Below are positions 1 through 11,728 of a DNA stretch of 64,000 nucleotides, in pieces. Position 1 is the first letter of the stretch. Each line of letters starts with the position of its first letter. The stretch lies in contig NC_134030.1 in the NCBI RefSeq assembly GCF_964204645.1, positions 14,474,447 to 14,538,446 of the forward strand. Reading direction: 5' to 3'. Position numbers and translations under genes: made by a program. This DNA is from Tubulanus polymorphus (taxonomy: Eukaryota > Nemertea > Palaeonemertea > Tubulaniformes > Tubulanidae). The notes beneath the pieces are model-generated. The model searched no databases. It was not told the origin of the DNA and worked only from the letters and a program-made list of their open reading frames with translations.

Positions 1-546
1 TAAATATTCACACATCAGATTAAGGTTAGATTTGCACTCGTGCATAGAGGACGGCGCATTCAAAACTCGCAGCGAAAAAAATCTTGTCGGTCCAAACAAA
101 CTAGAAAATTATGATTTTCAAATACAAAAATGTCAGATTTATCAATAATATTTCTTTCTCTAATTAAGGCGTCTATCTGATCCCATGACCGCTACAACAT
201 TGTAATCCTTGCTACGGGCCTGGAGAGCTGAAAATCCAACCATTGTGAATGGTTTTATCCACTGAATAATGAGCAGTTATTGAAAAACGACACTACATTA
301 TATTATTTCTATTGGTGCAGGAAATTGTATTCACAAGATCAAACTCTAGTATCCGTCAGACCTACGAGCAATTATCTAATTAGTTAGATAATTGCTCGTA
401 GGTCAGACAACCATGCCTGATAAATCATCTCCATTGTGAATCAGAATGAACAACATAAGACTTGTTTCGATAGATACTTGAGAAATGGTATATTATATAT
501 CGTTCTTCAGCTTAACATACAATCAAATGAATTAGTTTTAGATTGT
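1..546. other. non-coding, 3' flank of the first gene
   Basis: No coding exon was recognised. The stretch lies downstream (minus strand) of the terminal exon of the ParB-like gene. It holds a perfect 21-bp palindrome at 359-404, described separately. Otherwise nothing was found. Confidence 0.5.
359..404. repeat. perfect 21-bp inverted repeat with TTAG spacer
   Basis: The arm at 359-379 is the exact reverse complement of 384-404, separated by TTAG. It would form a strong hairpin on either strand. It lies about 140 bp past the stop codon of the minus-strand gene. Transcript 3'-end structure and a tiny foldback transposon are both possible. Confidence 0.85.
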
Positions 547-828
547 CTATACTTTCTTCAATGCGGTAGTCAACCAAATCGGACATACACCATATACGCG
601 GTCTTCTTTTGAGTAGGCTTTGCTAATTTTACATATAACTGTGACACCTGGATGGTCAAGTGGTTCGATGTCTGTGGCCGAGAGAGTTTCAGTGGATTCT
701 CGATCTATAACGACTGCGCCTGAGACCTTTCGAACTGCCTTTTCACAAGATATAAGTTTGTTATCCTCGGTTATCAGAGAGATGAAAACTCCGTAATTCT
801 TCCAGTTTGTTAGAAGAATATCTCCAGC
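547..828 (-). CDS. terminal exon of the ParB-like gene
   Basis: The acceptor TTTTTAG precedes 828. The exon then encodes 93 residues starting AGDILLTNWKNYG and ending LTTALKKV before a TAG at 547-549. The composition is that of a compact globular domain with alternating hydrophobic residues. I do not recognise the family. The preceding exon encodes a similar short motif (GEDILL), which may be a local duplication or coincidence. Confidence 0.6.
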   Translation of the reverse strand, partial: AGDILLTNWKNYGVFISLITEDNKLISCEKAVRKVSGAVVIDRESTETLSATDIEPLDHPGVTVICKISKAYSKEDRVYGVCPIWLTTALKKV

Positions 829-3800
829 CTAAAAATTGAATTTGAGATCATTGTCTTTTCAAACAACATGTATATGTAATGTCATGAAGTAATTTGGGCT
901 TTTACACTTACGTCGACCTTTAGTTTTTTTTTGTCAATTTAATAGAATATCCTCTCCGAGTACAGGGTTTATCTGTACATCCGAAATATCCATCGCTGCA
1001 ACGACTGAAATTAAGATGACATTTATTACCGATTGAGAATTTTAAAATGACTTGAGCACAGCCATTAATTACAGTCAAATTTAACACAGTCAAATTTTGT
1101 TCTGAATTCATTTTGTGATCAATTAATGTATAATCAGGTTTACCTTTTCCAGTGAGGGAAGTTTCATTTTTCTTTCTCTTTAATGGTGGTTGTGCCTAAT
1201 AAGATATTTCACATTTAGAGTTTTACCAAAAAAATTCTTCTTCCGATAGAGATTATCAGTTTATTTAGTCATGTTTTACCTGCACATCGGCCAATTGTTT
1301 CCTGAATCCAGCGTTTTCCATTTTCAATGTTTGATTCTCTACTTTGAACGATCTAACTAATTCAATTAACCGTTTATTTTCAAGCTGGAAAGTAAAACAA
1401 ATATCGACTTCACAAGTAATATTCATTGCGTTGAACGTATAAACAGCACGACAATTAAACCGATGAATGCATAATTGGCTTAAACGTCTTTAATTGAAGA
1501 ACACGCTGTACCAGAGTATTAAAACATGTTTTTGTTTACAAATGTTTTTGAACAAAGAAGCAAAAGACTATTATGTTCCTCAAGAAAAAGAGAAGTTATG
1601 ACGTAATGAATAATGTATCATCTATACTTACATCTAGATCATTACACTTCAGATCAGCTTTGTTTTTTTCTCCCTCACATTTTCTTAAATTATCCTGAAC
1701 ATAATTCAATTTAGTGTTGATGAAATAGACAAATAGATTATGATAATAAAAGCCTGAACAGATTTTCTTTTTTAATAATTACCCGTAAATTTAGTGTTTC
1801 TCGCATTAACTCTTTTTCTCTACTAGACTGTTCGATTACATTTAAGTTCTGTACAATACACAAGTGAAATTCGTTACCCTTCAGACAAATATCGAAGCTT
1901 ATAAAATCGAATTCAATATGATTTTCGAAATGATTTTGATACCTCGTTCTTGTCTTGTAATACTGATTCATCGTTGCTTGAGTCGTTGGTGTTATTTGCT
2001 AAACTCATCTAAGACCGAATGAATGAAAAGAAATGGTAAGTACTATTAAACGTATAATTCTCCGTAAATAATTATCTGCTCTCATTTGTGACTAACAATA
2101 ACAATAACAATAACAGATTATTCTGAATGCAATGTGTTAAGCATTGAAAAGGCCTTTATGCGCTTCCCTGATAAGACGGTACGAAACACATGTAATCACA
2201 TGCATGTATCCCTGTTCTTTTAATCACCTCGAGGTTTGATGTATCTTGACCAAAATCATTTTCATCATCATTATCACATAAGTCGTCATTTTCTGAGACT
2301 TTTGATTGTGCCACTTTCTTTTTAGCTGTTGTTTTTGTCTTAAGGAAGACGTCATATTCCCTGTCAATATGTAGATAGATGTATATGTATAAAAACAACG
2401 ATTTTTTTATATGCATTTAATTAAGTAAAAATTTCTAGAATTTGTATACCCTCTTAGAAGTTTATAACGGGAATCTATCAGACATCTTGCACTAGACAAT
2501 TGATGGTTAAGTAAAGCGTAACAAAAAGTAATTGACCTGTTTCAGTTAATTGTGTGAAAACGATCAAGCACTAAATGATTAAGTTACTACACTACCTTTT
2601 ACGAATCAACACATTAACAATAGGCAATTTCACAAGTAATAACGATCGAGGACATTTAATCCACTAAATCACTTAAGTTATGGAACCAATTATGTTGCTT
2701 TTACATATAAATATTCGTGTGATCCACTTCTTGCCATCATATATGCATTTGGATTATCCTACAGGACTTTGGATTACACTTTCTTTACGAAGAATAGGGA
2801 TATTGCACGGAAAAACTCTTAAGAATGGACTTAGAAGCAATATGATTACAAATTAAATGGGAACCTATATAATATGTATTCAAAAAGTCGAGATCATACG
2901 GAAGCCCCTTGGTGACATACGAGATAATTTTTTCACAATTTCGACTTATTATGTCGAATTTCGACTTAATATTGAATTTCGACTTATCATGTCGAAATTC
3001 GAGTTATTAAGTCCAAATTCGAGTTATCAAGTCCAAATTGTGAAAAGAATTATCTCGTACGTCATCTAGGGGCTTCCGTAAGATCATGTCTAGGTTTTAC
3101 CTCTTAATATCCTTGATGTTCGTGGATCCTTCAATCAAACTTGAAAGCCTCTCTCGTAAACACCCGGATAATTCAATCAGTGGTTTAGCCAAGTAGAGTG
3201 TCAGTGGATTTGTTCTTGTCGAATTTTTAACTTGTTTCTGTCCAGGAATCTTTTCCTCGTCCCATTTTTGCAGAAACTTCACCCAAAGGTCACATTCAGC
3301 CTTGCTGAGTTGCGCAAATTTGAGCGTTATCCTATATTTGTTATTCAGCTGTCGTCGCTAAAATTAGAATAAGACAAGTGATAAAGTGTGAAATCTGGAA
3401 TGTCAGTGTAATTTCATCTAGTAATCATATCAGCAATATGTTCAACTCGAATAATAGATATAATTATATAATAGGTATAATATAATATACCGGTATCATT
3501 TATATCATTATCTCCTTCAAATCACAAATGGTTATGGGCTTCGCTTACTGTTTTGCAATTAAACAATCGAAGACAATTTGTCTTCCATGTTTCAATTATT
3601 TCTTTGCCAATCGGCGTAGGCCCATTCATATCGCTCCGCTCAGCAGTGCTGTACAAAGAGCCGCGTGCCACCATTATTCCGTCGGCAAATGTGGGTTTTA
3701 GAATTATCTGGTTAACATCGTTATGCTCCAGTGCAAGTACTTTGCACGATGTATCATCTAGATTAGAATACACTTTCACCAGTACATTTTCAAGATGACT

Positions 3801-5559
3801 ACCGTGTTTGCCTGAAATTGGAAATAATTTCATATTTTATAATTCATTTCATAACATATCTAAACCACGATAGAAAGAAAATTTATCAAATCAAATTTCA
3901 ACCGAGTGATTCCGCGTCTAATCTAGATCTATCGACTCTAGATCACAATAATTCCTTTGGTTACGTGTACATTAAGAAGGAATTAAGAACTAAGAGAAGA
4001 TAAGAAGGAAATTTACTACAGAGACAGAATTTTGCTTGTAGGAGTATGAGTCGCTTGATTGAATATGTTCATTTATACTACTGGCTAATTAGTAGTAACA
4101 AAATACCTATGTACACAATTCATTCCTAAATATTTTTATAAAAAGTATTGTTATCTTGGGGTTTCTATATCTAATGTTCAATAATCTAATACACGTAATT
4201 TAAGTTATCTCGTAACCATATCAGCATAGAGAAGATATATCAGGTGAACAAGAAATTGTGAGTTCCCCACATATTGCAACTGGAAACACAAGGCTGGAAC
4301 ACAGCTTGAGATTTGATTATTCGTTCCATGTCCATGGCGGTAGCATTAATTATCAAAATTATCATGATTAACAGTGCATTCGAGTTCAGTTTTTTACTCT
4401 AATTTTTGATAGAGACTACATTTTTACGAGTGGATATTTGCCGTGGGGATTTTACCAGTTTTAACTCATTCACATATTAATGGATCTTACCTTCACTTAT
4501 CAGCTCTTGAATAGCTTGCCGGGCGTGATTCCCGCCAATAACTTCAAATTCTAATTCTTTGAGATTGTTCAATTGAAAATCATAACAATGTACCAGCATG
4601 ATATTGAAATAAGCTTCAGGATTCTTGTCAATTGATCTTTTTATATTCTCTATGTGCGGCGAACATAGAGGTCTAACTAAGTTTTGCCAACGTGGTGCTT
4701 TGAGTTGGTTTGCGCGAACAGTAAACACCCCTTGAAAATGTTCATCGATGGCATCTGTAAGAAAATTTAAATTATCTCTTGTAATGTTTGATATCACTGT
4801 AATGATATAATATTGATATATACAGTTGTAAAAGAAGCAAATATACTGGTACACACTTTTGATAAGGGTTTCCCGTGGAAAATTGAGCTTTTTCTTTTGG
4901 GTTTCACCTTCCATTTCATTTGCACAAGTCTGCGTATCTGTTCGGCTTTGATCATCGTCTGTATCATCATAACTCGTAACATCGTTACTGGTGGCTGAAA
5001 TACATATCAGCAATAAGTAAATTGTTTAAATGGTAGGGATATTACTAGGAAAGTATTAATAATCTACGTAATTGGTTTCGGTTACTGCTAATTCAATGGT
5101 AGGATAAAACCCACAGCGCATGTATATAACAAATTTATTTTGACGTTTCAACTCAAAAACTAAGGCCGTCAGGGTCAAAAGCCTAATTATACGGCCATGA
5201 TGTAAACCACTCACACAATACTAAACAATGCCGAACCAGTTAGCACTCACATGCAATTCGCCAGAAAGCGCTCTTGTGATTGTGATTGGATACATATATA
5301 TCCCAATGATTAAATGATGAATTAAATCATTAAATTGCATTATCTGAGACGAAAGCCTACCACTACCAGTTTTCGTTTGGGACGTTTGTTAATAGAATTG
5401 TTGAAATAGGTAATTTACATACTTACTCCTCTCGCTACAATATCGGTAATCCAGATAGGACAAATGAAAATCTTTGTTCGTTGAATGATTTCCGAAACCG
5501 TCTGGTGCGCTAAAGTATTCTAGTTTAAGATTTTTAGCCGACATACGTTCCAGTAATGC
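547..5559 (-). CDS. multi-exon host-like gene with ParB-like core and coiled coil
   Basis: Thirteen exons with canonical acceptors and matching phases can be chained. In gene order they are 5559-5427, 4994-4857, 4754-4491, 3811-3549, 3357-3101, 2360-2228, 2008-1943, 1848-1783, 1694-1632, 1384-1280, 1195-1144, 1004-912 and 828-547 (stop TAG 547-549). The central exons resemble a ParB/sulfiredoxin-like fold. An acidic, lysine-rich linker follows, then short exons of 63-105 nt predicted to be coiled coil, then a globular C-terminal exon. Phases agree at every junction except 1004-912, where the frame breaks near an A-run at about 935-945 (a stop TGA precedes the downstream frame). An upstream exon lies beyond the BEL element at 11729-11834, so the present allele is probably disrupted. 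The function is unknown; the ParB-like call rests on motif shape only. Confidence 0.6.
1144..2008 (-). CDS. coiled-coil exons of the ParB-like gene
   Basis: Five short exons (2008-1943, 1848-1783, 1694-1632, 1384-1280, 1195-1144) encode charged sequence with heptad-like leucines. The first four are exact multiples of three. The last carries a basic KRKK segment that may act as a nuclear localisation signal. A multimerising DNA-associated protein is plausible but is inferred only. Confidence 0.5.
2898..3080. mobile_element. 183-bp MITE-like foldback element in an intron
   Basis: The ends are inverted repeats of about 45 bp, beginning ACGGAAGCCCC and ending GGGGCTTCCGTA. The centre has short direct repeats of a TTTCGACTTAT-type unit. 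The 7-bp direct repeat AGATCAT flanks it at 2891-2897 and 3081-3087; alternatively the duplication is TA (2897-2898, 3079-3080). It has no coding capacity. It lies in the intron between the exons 3357-3101 and 2360-2228. Confidence 0.75.
3549..4754 (-). CDS. ParB-like core exons (4754-4491 and 3811-3549)
   Basis: These two exons join in phase. The first holds an arginine/proline-rich stretch, a segment reading HIENIKRSI and then VIGGNHARQAIQEL, which resembles the ParB box in which a G-(G/D/N)-x-H/R-R segment binds nucleotide. The second continues with KVLALEHND, as in ParB-like proteins that follow the box with a lalehN segment. ParB-family domains bind CTP or DNA, or act as nucleases or kinases; no specific activity can be assigned here. 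Remote similarity by chance is the alternative. Confidence 0.5.
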
Positions 5560-5657
5560 CTATAATATATGAAAAAAGGTAATATTATAATTGGAAGACA
5601 CGGATTTTTTGCCGAGTTAAAGGTATACATCATGTGATTTATATCCAACTTACCAAT

Positions 5658-5889
5658 TGTAAACGCCTTCCCTGTTAGACTACGAACGACGAAACGACTG
5701 TATTAGAAGACGTCTAGTTTATTTCTCACCCACAGTACAGGGCTCAACAGTATAAATACTTGTGTTCAATGATGTGTAAATCACAAACTGCTTTAACATA
5801 TAAAAGAGAATTCATGCTTGAAATGGTATACACTGAATACAGTTAAATCCAGATTACAGCATTACTTATTCACTATTATAGTATTCACA
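5658..5889 (-). repeat. BEL 3' LTR
   Basis: Begins TGTAAACG and ends ATTCACA on the plus strand (TG..CA form). It matches 11496-11728 almost base for base. It is preceded by the CCAAT duplication. Confidence 0.95.
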
Positions 5890-6046
5890 TCCTCCCGCCG
5901 CCAAATGGCAGTGTTTTAATACATATAAGAAGATTTTCAATTGGTCTTCATTAAAATTCAAGTATTCGTATACAGCTTATTACAACATCATACATGCTTA
6001 CAATTACATAATAGTTACAATATAAATTTTTCGTGAACCTCATTGA

Positions 6047-8107
6047 TTACTCATTATCCTCCCGCCCCGCCAAAGTAGCGATCTTTCTACGAGCATCAAT
6101 TGCAGCACGCCGTATTGGCCGTACGAAGGAATTAGTATCAATTGAAGAGTCATCGATTTCCTTATCAGGAACCGGAAGAGTAGAACATAAAATTTCCAAT
6201 GGAAATAATTTAGATATTGGTCGTGATGTAAAACCTGAAGAAGTTTTCAATGAAACTGACCTAACCAAACCATCACAACCCTTATGCAGCTCTGTTATAA
6301 TCCCCAATCGCCACTTTGTACGAGGTCCCTCATCGTGAATTTGAACTACTTCACCTATCACCGGAGGGTTGAAACCACGACCTTTGGTTCTATGAAAATC
6401 TCGTAAACTCAATAAATACTCATTCTTCCAACGTTTCCAAAAACCATTAAGTAATGTTGATAGAAATTTTAATCTATCAACCAACATAGAACGATCAACA
6501 ATAAAATCGGGGTCTAATAAATCTTCGGAAACGTCAGGATGAGGTAAAGTTGTTAATTTATGACCACACAAAAACATAGATGGAGTTAACGGCTCTGGGT
6601 CTCCAATTTCTGTTGAAACGTATGTAATTGGTCGGTCATTTAAATGAGCCTCTATATCAATCAACAATGTATTCAGTTCATCGAAAGTGATCGAAGCTCT
6701 ACCTAACACTTTCTTCAAACAGTTTTTAACAAGACCAACGATTCTTTCATAGAATCCACCGTGCCAGGGGGCACGTTTAGGTATGAATTGCCACATTATC
6801 CCGCGATCTGCCGAAAAGCGAGATACTTCTTCTGATGTGAATAATTTTTTAAGGATCTCATTTGCACAAGTGAAAGTTGAAGCGTTGTCCGAAATTAGGC
6901 GTTTAGGTAGAGATCGTCTAGCCACAAACCTTCTCAACGCTAACAAAAATTGCTCAGTTGTTAGGTCACGAACCAGCTCTAAATGAACTGCGCGGGTGAC
7001 TGCACACGTGAACAAACAGACATGACATTTTCGATCACCATTTTGAGATTTAACAGTCATTGGACCAAGGTAGTCCACACCCGTAAAATGAAAACAATTA
7101 GATTGCGTAACTCGACTAATTGGTAACGGAGGTGGATTCGGCAAGAAAAATGGTCGACAATGTACTTTACGACAAACCACACACCTCATCAGATAACGTT
7201 TAACAAGTTGTCTGATTTGAGGAATCCAATACTTCTCACGAATTTTGCAAATTGTAGAGCTCAAACCGTCATGTAAGTTGTCGAAATGAGCACGACGGAT
7301 AAATAATTTCGTCAAATCATGATACTTAGGGAGAAGTATTGGATCCTTCGCAGTATCCGGTATCGGTGCGTTTTCGAAACGCCCGTGACAACGAATTATA
7401 TCATTTCTATCTATGTACAGTTGTAACTGATTAATGATAGGTAAGCGGTGTGAACCGTTTTTATTACATATTAACTGTTCTCTAATTTCCGAAAACTGCT
7501 CAAATTGCATGGCTTTAACTATCTTAATATCTGCATTCTCAATTTCTTCAGCCGTAACTGAAGATGTAACACGTTCGCTCACTGCTGCACGGCAGTTAGA
7601 TATAAATCGATAAACTAATGCTGTAACTCGTAAAAGTTTCGTCAAAGACGAATGTTCTCTAGCAAATAAAAAGTCGAGCATATGACTCCTATCTTCTGAA
7701 ACAGGAGATTTAAGATTTTGCTCTCCTATTGTTGATGATGAATGAAGCGCCAGAAGTGATAGTGATGTAACCGGTTTCTGTTCACTAGTTAACCATTTAG
7801 GTCCTTGGAACCATTCGGAATTTTGAACTAGGTTCGATTTATCAAATCCCCGGGTAAGAACATCTGCAGGGTTTTCTGAAGTTGGACAGTAATACCAATT
7901 TTCTCCCACTAATTTTCGAATCTCATTCACTCTATTCTGAACAAATTCAGGCAACTTCTTCTTAGACTTTATCCAACATAGAGCAATTTGGCTGTCACTA
8001 TACAAGTGAACAGAAACCGGTGTAACATCCTTTAATGCTTCACTAATATGATGAGACATCCTAGCTGCTATTAGAGTAGCTAATAACTCAAGTCGAGGTA
8101 TCGTCAT
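6047..8107 (-). CDS. BEL RNase H and integrase
   Basis: 686 codons. The N terminus has RNase H features (LYSDSQIALCWI, NPADVLTRG). The HHCC zinc domain of integrase follows (RRAHFDNLHDG ... CVVCRKVH), then the catalytic core with D in VDYLGPM, D in SDNASTF and E in GGFYERIVGLVK. A C-terminal BEL-type domain closes it. It needs the upstream frame for expression, and the frameshift near 8115 separates them here. Confidence 0.92.
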   Translation of the reverse strand: MTIPRLELLATLIAARMSHHISEALKDVTPVSVHLYSDSQIALCWIKSKKKLPEFVQNRVNEIRKLVGENWYYCPTSENPADVLTRGFDKSNLVQNSEWFQGPKWLTSEQKPVTSLSLLALHSSSTIGEQNLKSPVSEDRSHMLDFLFAREHSSLTKLLRVTALVYRFISNCRAAVSERVTSSVTAEEIENADIKIVKAMQFEQFSEIREQLICNKNGSHRLPIINQLQLYIDRNDIIRCHGRFENAPIPDTAKDPILLPKYHDLTKLFIRRAHFDNLHDGLSSTICKIREKYWIPQIRQLVKRYLMRCVVCRKVHCRPFFLPNPPPLPISRVTQSNCFHFTGVDYLGPMTVKSQNGDRKCHVCLFTCAVTRAVHLELVRDLTTEQFLLALRRFVARRSLPKRLISDNASTFTCANEILKKLFTSEEVSRFSADRGIMWQFIPKRAPWHGGFYERIVGLVKNCLKKVLGRASITFDELNTLLIDIEAHLNDRPITYVSTEIGDPEPLTPSMFLCGHKLTTLPHPDVSEDLLDPDFIVDRSMLVDRLKFLSTLLNGFWKRWKNEYLLSLRDFHRTKGRGFNPPVIGEVVQIHDEGPRTKWRLGIITELHKGCDGLVRSVSLKTSSGFTSRPISKLFPLEILCSTLPVPDKEIDDSSIDTNSFVRPIRRAAIDARRKIATLAGREDNE

Positions 8108-8172
8108 ATCTTTTAAAGGAGTGACAATATCAGTGTACTTTCAGTACCACACTTAAGATACGAGACGGCACT

Positions 8173-9090
8173 TTATGCCATCTTGCTGGCATCCGCAAAT
8201 GTATGCAGTTCTATCCTATTTGAATCCCTGTTATGAAAGTAACATCTTGGAATATGAAAATCAGAAACTACATTTAATTCGGATGCTATTTGCTTCCATT
8301 GTTGACACAGATCAGAAGGCAATGGCGTATCCCAATCAAAGTTTTGTCTCCACAAATTTTGAGCGAAAATCTTTGCCTTTATAGTCAATGGAGTAATCAA
8401 ACCTAAAGGATCGTAGATTTTTGACAAGTTCTGGATAACTACCCTCTTAGTTAAAGGCACATCAGCATCAATAAATTTTGGTTTTAGAGATAAAGTGTCT
8501 CGATCTGTGTCCCAACGAATGCCAAGCGAGTCTATAGTCAAAGAATTCTCTAAGACGCCATCTATACCGGCGAGCTTGCGAGTTTCTTCGCTATTTGACG
8601 ACCAAGATCTTAAATTGAATCTGCCGTCAGCTAGTATCTTACGTGACTGTGTGTAGTAAGTTTTGGCGTCAGCTTCAGAAGGAACTGAAGTCAAAACGTT
8701 ATCAACGTAAATGTTCTTACTTAAATTAGAAGAAGTCTCATTACGATTCTGTTTCAGATGATGCAGTACTGTGCTATTCAAAATGAAAGGAGATGAAGTT
8801 GCTCCAAATAGCACTCTTTTGAAACGGTATATTTCAAATTTTGAATTTGCATCATCTGCATTACTAAGCCAGAAAAATCTAGTCGCATCCCTGTCTTTCG
8901 GATGTAAGCCAATCTGCAAAAAAGCCTTCTCTATGTCGGCGGCCAATCCGACGTCAAAGAAACGGAATCTCAATAGAATTGATGTCAATTCATTTAATAA
9001 AGAAGGGCCCGAATCAAGACAATCATTAAGGCTAGGATTATCCGAAGTCCGAAAACCGCAATCGAAAACGATCCGAATTGGCGTGGTTTT
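8173..9090 (-). pseudogene. BEL reverse transcriptase region
   Basis: In frame with the Gag-protease reading frame after its premature TAA. It carries the BEL RT signature VFDCGFRT, the LLNELTSILLRFR segment, DIEKAFLQIGL and the catalytic box IYVDNVLTS (YVDN variant). It ends at a second in-frame TAA (8173-8175) just after FADASKMA, the start of RNase H. About 60 bp later a one-base frameshift (near 8115) leads into the integrase frame. This segment alone has no start codon. Confidence 0.88.
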
Positions 9091-11451
9091 TTAATCTCGA
9101 AAGACAGGGTGATGCGCCAAATAGCGGATTCTATCAGACTTTGATAATTCAGAATCTGACACTTTCTCGATAAACCCTTTCTCTAATTGATCAGAGATTA
9201 TGTTAGAATACACTCTCAGCATATCTGGAGTTCTCGCTAAACGTTGCAAAGTACCACGAGTACGGTTTGTGACTGCATTGTAATTGGTTGGCAGAGGAGG
9301 ATGATCCTCTCGCCACGGAAACTTTGCTTGGTACCTGTTATCCCTTTCTTTATCGATATAGTTTGAACAGTAATTATCAAGAAATTTCTGATCGGAATCA
9401 TGTGTACACTCTGGCATTATACCTATAGACTCTAATGACCAAAAATCCGATGAATCAGGTTGAGAAGTAAGATTGATTAAAACATTAATCGAATGAAATA
9501 AAGAAAGGTCAACAGGGCCAGCAATCAAATAACCTAATTTAGATTTTAGAGCAATCGGGCCAGATTTCGTTCGAATAATTTCATCACAAATGAACTGATA
9601 ATAGAAATCTGCACCGATGAGTAACTCAACCTCAAAATTCTCAGAATGATCGATAGAATGGGCTAACGTAAGCCCTTTAAATTCGGGTATTTCAACAGTA
9701 CTAGCAGGTACCAATAGTGGTTCAGTAATCTCGTCTATCACTAAAGCTTGAATAGTAACAGTCGAGCCATCTATGCAATGGACACGAATATCAACAACAT
9801 CAAAATATCGTATCTGAGAGTTAGAACTAAATGCCGAAACTTTCAAACTATAACGAGCGTAGATTTCTAAATCTAATGAGTCTACAACCTTCCTAGATAC
9901 AAACGTTCTTTGTGACCCGTCGTCAAACAAAATATTACAAATTTTAGATTCATTTTGACCTGCAATTCTAGCTACTGCTGTTTTCAACAAAACAGAACTA
10001 GCCTGAACTGAATGATTATTTGAACTCTCATATACCGATGAATCTGTACAATTATAGTGATTGACTGACAGTGTAGGTTGTTTCGGTTCGGTTTGGGTGA
10101 TGATTGTAGAATCACCTGGCGCATCTCTAGACTCCGGTAGAACTATATTACCGTAATTCGAAGGTTTGATTTCTGGAGTAGGAGAAATGATACCTTGTGT
10201 ACGTAGTTGATGAGTTTTCTCTCGAGTAAAACATAGACTTGAGTGATGTTTCTTCGAACAAAAACGGCAGCGGCCAGATGATTTACAATCTTTCACTAGG
10301 TGATCACCCAAACAGTTGAAACACCTCCTTGCTTCTCTAACTAATTTCAACCTCTGTTGAATATCGGTGACAGTAGGGCAATCTGAAGAAAAATGTGCAG
10401 AATTAGTACAGAAAATACAAAACTTTCGTTTCTCTCTTGAAAATCTCTGACTTTGATAAGTCTTTCTGGGATTCACTGACTTGGCGTTTGTCAGTAACGA
10501 GGTAACATCAGCGTCACATGCAAGCTTAGAAGAGGAAACTTCATTGAATTTATCGCACGATTCGAATATTTGTAACTCCTCTAATATGGCACAACGAAGT
10601 TCATCTAATGACCAATCGGAATGTAACTTGTTACACGAACGGGCGATTGTTCGACGAAAATTTAACGGCAATTTTTCCAACATAATTGGCACTAATAACG
10701 AGCCATACGAGGATGGTGATCTACCGACGGACTCCAGATGACGAATATAACTTTCGGTTTGATCATAGAAATGTCTCAGTGATACATGATCGTTAGATGG
10801 AGGAGATATTTCTAATAAAGCACGTAAATAACCTTGTTCAATTTTCTGAGATTGGCCGAATCGCTGCTTCAGTAATTTAATGGCTGTACGATAATTCTCT
10901 TCGGTTAATGGTAACCCGTCTATACAGCCTTTTGCTTCTCCTAATAACTGACATTTCAAATATGCAAATTTTTCGACATCAGAGAATGAACTGCTACTAT
11001 GTACTGCAGCGTCAAACAGACCCCAGAAGGTTTGCCAGTTCAAAATATTCCCGTCAAACTTGGGTAATTGTAATTTTGGTAATGTCGATTTTTGAATATC
11101 AGATGTATACCTTTTCGGAGTAGATTCAGTTTTCGTGAGTTTTTCTATACTTTTTGAGTATGTCATTATTTCTCCAAATAAACCAGATAAATACGTCTCA
11201 CCTTCCATCACGTGCGACGTTATATCTTCATCGGACTCCAGAAGTTCAAGTAACTGTGCGTCGATGTTTTCCAGTTGCGTCAATTTCCGCTTGAGAGTTT
11301 CTAATGCAATGGTTGCTTTCAGGACATCTTGTTTTTCGACGTGGGTTTTCGCATCCCCTAGAATTTTTGTCGCCACTCCACGGTTTGCCGTTCTGCTGGC
11401 TTTCTGCTTTTTCAAAGAATCAGACATCTCGGATTCAGACTCGGATTTCAC
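9091..11451 (-). CDS. BEL Gag-protease
   Basis: 786 codons from the ATG at 11451. The N-terminal half is the Gag-type helical region. Three Cys/His knuckles follow (CIFC..H..C, CFNC..H..C, CRFC..H..C) at about residues 345-410, for RNA binding and packaging. An aspartic-protease motif (LFDDGSQRTFV) lies near residue 505. The frame stops at a TAA (9091-9093) directly after HHPVFRD, which in BEL elements is the entry to RT. The RT continues in the same frame, so this TAA is a single nonsense mutation rather than a natural end. Confidence 0.9.
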   Translation of the reverse strand: MKSESESEMSDSLKKQKASRTANRGVATKILGDAKTHVEKQDVLKATIALETLKRKLTQLENIDAQLLELLESDEDITSHVMEGETYLSGLFGEIMTYSKSIEKLTKTESTPKRYTSDIQKSTLPKLQLPKFDGNILNWQTFWGLFDAAVHSSSSFSDVEKFAYLKCQLLGEAKGCIDGLPLTEENYRTAIKLLKQRFGQSQKIEQGYLRALLEISPPSNDHVSLRHFYDQTESYIRHLESVGRSPSSYGSLLVPIMLEKLPLNFRRTIARSCNKLHSDWSLDELRCAILEELQIFESCDKFNEVSSSKLACDADVTSLLTNAKSVNPRKTYQSQRFSREKRKFCIFCTNSAHFSSDCPTVTDIQQRLKLVREARRCFNCLGDHLVKDCKSSGRCRFCSKKHHSSLCFTREKTHQLRTQGIISPTPEIKPSNYGNIVLPESRDAPGDSTIITQTEPKQPTLSVNHYNCTDSSVYESSNNHSVQASSVLLKTAVARIAGQNESKICNILFDDGSQRTFVSRKVVDSLDLEIYARYSLKVSAFSSNSQIRYFDVVDIRVHCIDGSTVTIQALVIDEITEPLLVPASTVEIPEFKGLTLAHSIDHSENFEVELLIGADFYYQFICDEIIRTKSGPIALKSKLGYLIAGPVDLSLFHSINVLINLTSQPDSSDFWSLESIGIMPECTHDSDQKFLDNYCSNYIDKERDNRYQAKFPWREDHPPLPTNYNAVTNRTRGTLQRLARTPDMLRVYSNIISDQLEKGFIEKVSDSELSKSDRIRYLAHHPVFRD

Positions 11452-11495
11452 GTAGCAGTTTTCTCAGTTCTACAACTCTACGGCTCGAGGGACCA

Positions 11496-11728
11496 TGTAA
11501 ACGCCTTCCCTGTTAGACTACGAACGACGAAACGACTGTATTAGAAGACGTCTAGTTTATTTCTCACCCACAGTACAGGGCTCAACAGTATAAATACTTG
11601 TGTTCAATGATGTGTAAATCACAAACTGCTTTAACATATAAAAGAGAATTCATGCTTGAAATGGTATACACTGAATACAGTTAAATCCAGATTACAGCAT
11701 TACAGTATTCACTATTATAGTATTCACA
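11496..11728 (-). repeat. BEL 5' LTR
   Basis: Promoter-side LTR of the minus-strand element, with the primer-binding site immediately inside it at about 11482-11495. It is followed by the second CCAAT copy at 11729-11733. Confidence 0.95.

Larger units (their letters stand above)
5658..11728 (-). mobile_element. BEL/Pao LTR retrotransposon, structurally complete
   Basis: The LTRs are 5658-5889 and 11496-11728 (232 and 233 bp) and differ by about one substitution and one indel. The 5-bp duplication CCAAT lies at 5653-5657 and 11729-11733. Reading on the minus strand, TGGTCCCTCGAGCC directly follows the 5' LTR and is the primer-binding site. A purine-rich tract (GGCGGCGGGAGGA) precedes the 3' LTR. 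Coding order is gag, protease, RT, RNase H and integrase, as expected for BEL/Pao. The reading frame carries two in-frame TAA codons and one frameshift, so this copy cannot make Pol, although the similar LTRs suggest a recent insertion. Confidence 0.95.
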